This document shows, in pieces, positions 59,069-64,000 of a stretch of DNA of 64,000 bases (position 1 is its first letter; every line of letters starts with the position of its first letter). Below the pieces are notes generated by a model. It did no database searches. It saw nothing but the letters and a program-made list of their open reading frames with translations, and was not told the origin of the DNA. The stretch comes from Verrucomicrobiota bacterium (GTDB taxonomy: Bacteria; Verrucomicrobiota; Verrucomicrobiia; Limisphaerales; Pedosphaeraceae): contig JAJPHR010000051.1 of the NCBI GenBank assembly GCA_021325145.1, forward strand, positions 62,001 through 126,000, in the 5' to 3' direction. The position numbers and the translations under genes are program-made.

Positions 59069-59200
59069 ACCCAACACCCAACACCCAACACCAGAAAAAC
59101 ACCAGGCCTCAAGCTCCAAAGCGGCCTTAGTGAGTTTTGGTGCCTGGTGTTCGAAGCTTTTCTGGAGCCTGGTGTTTGGAGCTTGGTGTTTTGTATTCTA
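59069..59200. repeat. Inverted pair of CTTGGNG heptad repeats (head-to-head)
   Basis: Left arm at about 59069-59120 reads CACCCAACACCCAACACC, then AGAAAAACACCAGGCCTCAA, then GCTCCAA. The right arm at about 59135-59195 reads TTGGTGCCTGGTGTTCGAAG, then CTTTTCTGGAGCCTGGTGTT and TGGAGCTTGGTG. The arms are reverse complements in the 7-base-unit sense and could pair as a long imperfect hairpin between E1 beta and E2. Confidence 0.75.
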
Positions 59201-59203
59201 GCT

Positions 59204-60409
59204 ATGCCCCAAATCCCCATCATCATGCCTCAACTCGGTGAGTCCATCGCCGAGGCGACCATCGTGCGTTTGCTGGTCAAGCCGGGCGACCAGGTGCAAA
59301 CGGACCAGGACGTTTTTGAAGTCGAGACGAACAAGGCGACTTCAAGCGTCGTTTCACCCTGCCCCGGCCGGGTCGAGAAATTGCTGGTGAAGGTGGACGA
59401 AAGTTATCCTGTCGGCGCGTTGTTGGGTTATTTGGAGGCGAGCGCGGAAGATGTTGCCCGTCTTGGTCTCGATCAGCCCGCCAACGGAATGGACGCGCCG
59501 GCGAACGGCGCGGAGCCCGCGAGGGAGCAGGGCGCCGTGGAAGCGCGGCCGATCCGGGTTGAGCCGACCATTCGCGGACTGCCGGTGCCGGCGAATGCGG
59601 CGGGCGCCAGTTACATGTCGCCACGCATGAAAGCCCGCATGGCGGAACTCGGTTTGCACGCGGCGGATTTATCGGGCATCGCCGGCAGCGGGGCGGCCGG
59701 CCGCCTGACGATTCAGGATTTCGAAAAATTCCTCGCCAATCTCGAGAAGAACAAACTGAGCCAGGCCTCCAGCATGCGGGTCGCCGTGGCGGATGCCATG
59801 CGCCGGAGTTGGACGCGCCCGCTGGCGACGGTGGCGCTGCCGGTTTGTGTGGATGCGCTGCTCGCGCACCGCAAGCATTGTGATCCCAAACCTGGTCCCG
59901 CCCTCTATGCGTTGCGCGCGCTGGCCCTGGCGCTGGCCGAAAACAGCGCCCCGGCCGGCCGCCTGGTTGGCAGCAAGATCGTCCATCCTTCCACCATCGA
60001 TGTCGGCTTCGCGGTCGAAGCGGAGGACGGCGTGCTCGTGCCGGTCATCCGCAACGCGGACCAACGAACACTCAAGGACATGGTGGCGCGCTACAACGAA
60101 TTGGTGGACCTCGCGCGTCAGCGCCGCCTGCCGCCGGATGCGACTGTGGGCTCGATTGCCACCGTCACGAACTTCGGCACGTTCGGCTTGACGTGGGCCA
60201 CGCCGATTCCGCTGCCGGAGCAAACGCTGGTTTTGGGCATGGGCGCCGGCCGCCGTGTGCCGAGCTGGGACGAAAAGAAAGGCCAATTCGTGCCGGTGAT
60301 GGAGGCGAACTTTACCTTGAGTTTTGACCACCGCGTCCTCGACGGCGGCGCCGCCGGGCGCTTGCTGGCGCGCATCGCGGTTTTACTGGGCGAGCCGGCC
60401 AAATTGTAA
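59204..60409 (+). CDS. Dihydrolipoamide acyltransferase (E2)
   Basis: A 401-residue E2 component. One lipoyl domain at residues 1-78 with lipoyl Lys44 in FEVETNKATSSVV, a linker, a peripheral-subunit-binding domain at about 132-170 (SPRMKARMAELGLHAADLSG), and the catalytic acyltransferase domain with SFDHRVLDGGAAGRLLARI near 375. The start at 59204 is the family N-terminus (MPQIPIIMPQLGES); the 19 codons before it from 59147 are the translated heptad repeat. No E3 gene follows, so lipoamide dehydrogenase must be encoded elsewhere. Confidence 0.94.
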   Translation: MPQIPIIMPQLGESIAEATIVRLLVKPGDQVQTDQDVFEVETNKATSSVVSPCPGRVEKLLVKVDESYPVGALLGYLEASAEDVARLGLDQPANGMDAPANGAEPAREQGAVEARPIRVEPTIRGLPVPANAAGASYMSPRMKARMAELGLHAADLSGIAGSGAAGRLTIQDFEKFLANLEKNKLSQASSMRVAVADAMRRSWTRPLATVALPVCVDALLAHRKHCDPKPGPALYALRALALALAENSAPAGRLVGSKIVHPSTIDVGFAVEAEDGVLVPVIRNADQRTLKDMVARYNELVDLARQRRLPPDATVGSIATVTNFGTFGLTWATPIPLPEQTLVLGMGAGRRVPSWDEKKGQFVPVMEANFTLSFDHRVLDGGAAGRLLARIAVLLGEPAKL

Positions 60410-60514
60410 CGAGGCTGGAACGAAACGCTCAGTGGATTTACGGATAGACGCGATGAAATGGTGATTTTTGATTGAGTACGCGGCGGAAACCGTGGTCTAA
60501 TAAACTCCGGACAA

Positions 60515-61492
60515 ATGAATGGCAAAAGCGACACCGCCGCCGCAGCCCCCGCGCCCAGCCTCGGCGCGGAAATGGTGCAATGCTGGAACGAGCTGCCGAA
60601 CAAGGCCATTTTCTTCATCCTGTTCGGCGCCTGGTTGCTGATGTTCCAATTGCTGGGCAACAGTTCCTTCGGATACATCGATACCCCGTCGCTCTTCAAG
60701 TGGATGTACAACGCGTACATCCACGGTGAGGACACGGAGGAACACGGCTTGCTGGTCCCCATCGCGGTGCTGGCGATATTCTGGTGGAAACGCAAGGAGT
60801 TGCTTGCCCTGCCACATCGCCTTTGGCCACTCGGGCTGCTCCTGCTTGGCTTCGCGGCGCTGATGCATCTCATCGGGTACATGGCGCAACAACAGCGGCT
60901 TTCCATTGTCGGAATGTTCCTCGGAATCTACGCTCTGATGGGCATCACCTGGGGGACCGGATGGCTGCGGAAAAGTGTGTTCCCGTTTTTTTTGCTCGGC
61001 TTCTGCATTCCAGTGTCGTCGATTGCCGGGCCGGTGACGTTTCCCATGCGCCTGCTGGTTTGCAAAATGGTTCCCGCGATTTCCTCCGTCCTGGGCATCG
61101 ACGTGCTCCGGGATGGCACCCGGCTGCTCAGTGCAGACCATAATTATCAGTACGAGGTCGCTGAAGCCTGCAGCGGCATCCACAGCCTCGTCGCCATCCT
61201 TTGCCTGGCCACGATCTATGGGTTTATCAGCTTTGAAAAAAATTGGAAACGGCTTTTGATGGCGGCGTCGGCGTTTCCCCTCGCGATCCTGGGCAACGTG
61301 GCGCGCATGATGTTGATCATCGTGGCGGCGGAGGTTTCCGGTCAGGCCGGTGGGGACTACGTTCACAACAGCTCAATCTACAGTTTGGTGCCTTACGTGC
61401 CCGCGTTCCTGGGAGTGTTTTTGCTCGGCCACTGGCTGCGCGACCGGCCGGCTGGCCAACCCGAACTGCGCCTGAAGCCGAAACCCGCATGA
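60515..61492 (+). CDS. Exosortase (PEP-CTERM-processing transpeptidase)
   Basis: A 325-residue membrane protease-transpeptidase with eight or nine helices. The catalytic residues of the exosortase/archaeosortase family are visible: Cys219 in VAEACSGIHSLVAIL, Arg264 in LGNVARMMLI and His284 in GDYVHNSSIYS. It cuts PEP-CTERM proteins near the PEP motif and is thought to transfer them to a surface glycan or lipid. The likely substrates here are the proteins at 39883-40578 and 40919-41632. The stop overlaps the EpsI-like gene by four bases. Confidence 0.93.
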   Translation: MNGKSDTAAAAPAPSLGAEMVQCWNELPNKAIFFILFGAWLLMFQLLGNSSFGYIDTPSLFKWMYNAYIHGEDTEEHGLLVPIAVLAIFWWKRKELLALPHRLWPLGLLLLGFAALMHLIGYMAQQQRLSIVGMFLGIYALMGITWGTGWLRKSVFPFFLLGFCIPVSSIAGPVTFPMRLLVCKMVPAISSVLGIDVLRDGTRLLSADHNYQYEVAEACSGIHSLVAILCLATIYGFISFEKNWKRLLMAASAFPLAILGNVARMMLIIVAAEVSGQAGGDYVHNSSIYSLVPYVPAFLGVFLLGHWLRDRPAGQPELRLKPKPA

Positions 61493-62253
61493 ACAAACAA
61501 AAGTGGATCATCCTGATGCTGGCCTTGGGGTTGATCGGCGGCACTTCTGGAATCCTGGCTCATGCCCGGGAGCATCAGCGGTTGGGCTTGCCCGGGATCA
61601 AGACCTTGCCGATTCCCGGCAGCCCGCGTCTGGACATCCAGTTGCCCAGTCTCGTTTTGGACTACAAAGCCGAAGTGCTGCCGGTCGATGCTCTTTTTTT
61701 GCGTTACATGCCGCAGGACACCAGCATCGCCCAGCGCCGGTACACGGCGGCGGCGGACGGTTATCCCATCCAGGTAAACGCCGTGCTGATGGGGGCGGAT
61801 CGCACGAGTCTTCACAAGCCGGAATTTTGCCTGACCGGGCAGGGGTGGCTGATTGATGATTCCAAAACCGTGACCACTTCCATCCCCATGCAACTTCCCC
61901 AGCCCTATGATCTGCCCGTCCGGCGGTTTACCGTCACGCGCGAAGTTCCGGTCCAGGGCAAACAGGAAACCTTCAAAGGCGTGTACATCTTTTGGTTCGT
62001 GGCGGACAATGAGCTCGCCGCCAATCATTGGCAGCGCAACTGGAGCATGGCCAGGCAGGTGTTGACCACCGGCGTGCTTCAGCGCTGGGCGTATGTCGGG
62101 TGTTTCGCCGCGTGCCGCCCCGGCGAGGAAGAAGCCACCTCCCAGCGTCTGGAAAAATTTATTCAGGCGGCTGCGCCTCAGTTTCAACTGGTTCCCGGCC
62201 CACGGAATGCCGGAACCGCCGTCGCACAGTCGGCTTCGAACCAGTTCCGTTAA
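61489..62253 (+). CDS. EpsI-family exosortase-associated protein
   Basis: A 254-residue protein with an N-terminal membrane anchor or signal (WIILMLALGLIGGTSGILAH). The EpsI/DUF3485 block is seen around HKPEFCLTGQGWLIDD (conserved Cys in a CLTGQGW context) and FKGVYIFWFVADNELAANHW. EpsI proteins accompany exosortases as a separate gene or as a C-terminal domain; their exact task is not known. Start at 61489 overlaps the exosortase stop (ATGA). It leads into the sugar transferase. Confidence 0.9.
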   Translation: MNKQKWIILMLALGLIGGTSGILAHAREHQRLGLPGIKTLPIPGSPRLDIQLPSLVLDYKAEVLPVDALFLRYMPQDTSIAQRRYTAAADGYPIQVNAVLMGADRTSLHKPEFCLTGQGWLIDDSKTVTTSIPMQLPQPYDLPVRRFTVTREVPVQGKQETFKGVYIFWFVADNELAANHWQRNWSMARQVLTTGVLQRWAYVGCFAACRPGEEEATSQRLEKFIQAAAPQFQLVPGPRNAGTAVAQSASNQFR

Positions 62254-62332
62254 GCTCCCAAATGGCGCGGCACTTAAATTGCCCCAGCGCGGCCATTTTG
62301 GTGCGGATTCGATTTTAAGTCCGATTTCGGTC

Positions 62333-63727
62333 ATGTTACGACGACAACGCCAGATCAACATGCAGATCCAACAATTGTTGGATGCGCTGATCTTCGCCAT
62401 CAGCTTCTGGACCGCCTGGCAACTGCGGGCCAGCGAGGACATAATGAATCTGCTCAACCTGGTGGCGGTTGATCCCTTTGAATCCTACTTTCTCCTCTAC
62501 GTCGTGCTGATTCCCGGCGGGCCGTTGGTTCTGGAGGCCCAGGGCTTCTACGACCGGCCTTGGCTGGCCCCGCGGCGGACGACCTTCTGGCTCCTGTTCA
62601 AAGGCTGCTTCTTCACCACCCTGGGCTTGATCATCGCCATGTTCTTTCTCCATCACGGGCTGGCGCGTTCCGTGCCCGTGCTCTTCGGCTTCATCAGCTT
62701 TGGTTTCATCCTGCTCAAGGAGGAGCTTTTGCGCCTGGGGATGCAAAGCAAATTCGCGCGTTCGCAACTGCAGCGGCGCTTCATCCTCGTCGGCACCGAG
62801 GAGGAAACCGAGCGCATGCGCAAGGAACTCAAACGCCGGCCCGAAGAGGGCATGGTCGTGCTGGCCGAACTCAACCTCAACAACCGGCCCGTCGGAGACT
62901 TGGCGCAGTTGCTGCACGAGCATTCGGTCAATGGCGTGATTCTCAACGCCCGCCACAATTACTTTGAGCAGGTTGAGCAGGCCATCAAAACCTGCGAACT
63001 CGAGGGCGTTGATGTCTGGCTCATCGCCGATTTTTTCAAGACCCAGATTTCGCGCACCACCTTCGACGAGTTTCATGGCCGCCCCTTGCTCGTGTTCAGC
63101 ACGACGCCAGGCGCCTCCTGGCAGAGTGTCATCAAGCAGGTCATCGATTTCACCGGCGCGCTGCTGTTCCTGACCTTCATCGGTTCGTGGCTGTTTATTC
63201 TCATCGGGCTCGTGGTCAAACTGACGTCCCCCGGCCCCATCCTGTTCCGGCAGAAACGCTGCGGCCTCAATGGGCAGCCCTTTACCATTCTCAAATTCCG
63301 CACCATGGAAACCAATGCCGAACAGCGCAAGGCCGAATTGGCGGCCATGAACGAAATGTCCGGCCCCGTCTTCAAAATCAAGAATGATCCGCGCATTACG
63401 CCCATCGGCCGCTTCCTGCGCAAATTCAGCCTCGACGAATTGCCGCAATTCTTCAACGTCCTCCGCGGTGAAATGAGTCTCGTCGGCCCGCGGCCGCTTC
63501 CCGTGGACGAAGTCCGGAGATTTGACGATCTGGCCCACCGCCGACGCTTGAGCGTGAAACCCGGCTTGACCTGTCTCTGGCAGGTCGCCGGGCGGAATGA
63601 GGTGTCGGATTTTCGCGACTGGGTGCGGCTGGACCTCGAGTACATCGATAATTGGTCCCTCTGGCTCGATCTCAAGATCATGTGGCGCACGGTCCCCGTC
63701 GTGTTCCTCGGTTCCGGAGCCAGGTGA
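62333..63727 (+). CDS. Exopolysaccharide polyprenyl glycosylphosphotransferase
   Basis: A 464-residue sugar transferase that starts repeat-unit synthesis by putting a hexose phosphate on undecaprenyl phosphate. The N-terminal half has four membrane helices (LDALIFAISFWTAWQLRASE, SYFLLYVVLIPGGPLVLEAQ) and a Rossmann-like domain (RRFILVGTEEETERMRKELK). A fifth helix (LLFLTFIGSWLFILIGLVVK) precedes the catalytic bacterial sugar transferase domain: SPGPILFRQKRCGLNGQPFT, KFRTMETNAEQ, KFSLDELPQFFNVLRGEMSL, VGPRPLPVDEV. The start 62333 is the first ATG with family similarity; longer frames begin inside epsI-like DNA. This gene is the usual partner of exosortase loci. Confidence 0.94.
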   Translation: MLRRQRQINMQIQQLLDALIFAISFWTAWQLRASEDIMNLLNLVAVDPFESYFLLYVVLIPGGPLVLEAQGFYDRPWLAPRRTTFWLLFKGCFFTTLGLIIAMFFLHHGLARSVPVLFGFISFGFILLKEELLRLGMQSKFARSQLQRRFILVGTEEETERMRKELKRRPEEGMVVLAELNLNNRPVGDLAQLLHEHSVNGVILNARHNYFEQVEQAIKTCELEGVDVWLIADFFKTQISRTTFDEFHGRPLLVFSTTPGASWQSVIKQVIDFTGALLFLTFIGSWLFILIGLVVKLTSPGPILFRQKRCGLNGQPFTILKFRTMETNAEQRKAELAAMNEMSGPVFKIKNDPRITPIGRFLRKFSLDELPQFFNVLRGEMSLVGPRPLPVDEVRRFDDLAHRRRLSVKPGLTCLWQVAGRNEVSDFRDWVRLDLEYIDNWSLWLDLKIMWRTVPVVFLGSGAR

Positions 63728-64000
63728 GCGCGAAGCTCCGCCAAATCTTGGAGTGCGGCTTGCAGCACCGCTTTCGAACGACCGCATACCATCCCTGCCT
63801 CCCCGAACCATTCGCGAGTACGACAGCTTCTGAGCGCCAGCGGCGCTTGGAGCTTGAATTTTGGAGATTTTCTGGTGCTTGGAGCCTGGTGGTTGGTGTT
63901 TTCTTCTCTTCCTGCTTGCAACTCCCCTCCGAACGTTTACCCTCGCCGCACTGTTAACACGAGCCCGGAGCAGAGTTGTTGCAAAAAATTATGGCTGTTA
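63728..64000. other. Gene-free end of the window
   Basis: No supported gene. It holds a heptad repeat (next entry). The final bases (CTGTTAACACGAGCCCGGAG onward) show no recognised signal. Confidence 0.45.
63845..63903 (+). repeat. CTTGGNG heptad repeat, copy at the right end
   Basis: CTTGGAGCTTGAATTTTGGA, then GATTTTCTGGTGCTTGGAGC and CTGGTGGTTGGTGTTTTC: the conserved core TTTTCTGGTGCTTGGAGC with CTTGG/CTGGTG units about every seven bases, in the same sense as the sites at 32080 and 54734. Confidence 0.7.

Noticed and set aside
62336-63811. Open frame of 491 codons on the minus strand opposite the sugar transferase
   Set aside because: Antisense to a well supported catalytic domain and of biased composition.
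1-64000. tRNA, rRNA, riboswitch and transposase genes
   Set aside because: Gaps over 150 bases were read on both strands and none showed a cloverleaf, conserved riboswitch core or transposase motif.

Overview
The window is a GC-rich bacterial chromosome segment with about 56 genes or gene remnants. It most resembles a Verrucomicrobiota genome (Pedosphaera/Limisphaerales type). This is inferred from the mix of families: PEP-CTERM proteins with an exosortase/EpsI pair, an mreBCD-mrdA-rodA-rng cell-shape cluster, sialate O-acetylesterase, DUF5069, DUF1326/DUF2182, and the sigma factor type common in Planctomycetes and Verrucomicrobia. No rRNA, tRNA, transposase gene, prophage or CRISPR array was recognised.

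Layout. 0-8.6 kb (+ strand after a partial beta-propeller gene): an orphan ECF sigma factor, a conserved unknown, then a tight operon of a 3-hydroxyisobutyrate-dehydrogenase-like enzyme, an unknown protein, an FdhF/YdeP molybdopterin oxidoreductase and its sulfurtransferase FdhD. A DUF5069-like protein and a Tat-exported beta-propeller protein follow. 8.9-15.4 kb: NfeD protease, FIST sensor protein, an MFS transporter with a large periplasmic insertion, and a DUF1326/DUF2182 pair. 16-25.3 kb (- strand): ileS, murJ, a small protein, an MBL-fold hydrolase, a TPR protein and rpsA. 25.9-33.7 kb: DUF4405 membrane protein, small Cys-rich exported protein, fmt, zinc-ribbon protein, adenylate-kinase-like protein, membrane protein, nnr, sialate esterase. 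34-39.7 kb: alaS, a small protein beside a truncated partner, and a three-gene ABC transporter operon. 39.9-43.9 kb: two PEP-CTERM proteins, a decayed surface-protein pseudogene and a DUF2167 protein. 44.3-46.6 kb: hisB and a sigma/anti-sigma/exported-protein operon. 46.7-54.5 kb (- strand): mreB-mreC-mreD-mrdA-rodA-rng. 54.8-63.7 kb (+): glycosyltransferase, Gly-rich exported protein, E1alpha-E1beta-E2 of a 2-oxoacid dehydrogenase, then exosortase-EpsI-sugar transferase.

How genes work together. The exosortase at 60.5 kb is the likely processing enzyme for the PEP-CTERM proteins at 40-41.6 kb, and the adjacent polyprenyl glycosylphosphotransferase links it to exopolysaccharide synthesis. FdhD probably sulfurates the molybdenum cofactor of the YdeP-like enzyme 19 bases upstream. 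The mre/mrd cluster, murJ and the cell-shape genes build the peptidoglycan envelope.

The most unusual content is intergenic. At least six families of interspersed, mostly palindromic or 7-base-periodic repeats lie between genes. They include a CTTGGNG heptad family (six sites), a compound CTCGTC-hairpin plus heptad element (two sites), a 27-bp-stem hairpin family (four sites, one inside the mre operon) and a bipartite palindrome family. One heptad copy overlaps the 3' end of a coding sequence. These look like non-autonomous repeats whose mobility and function are not explained by anything in the window.
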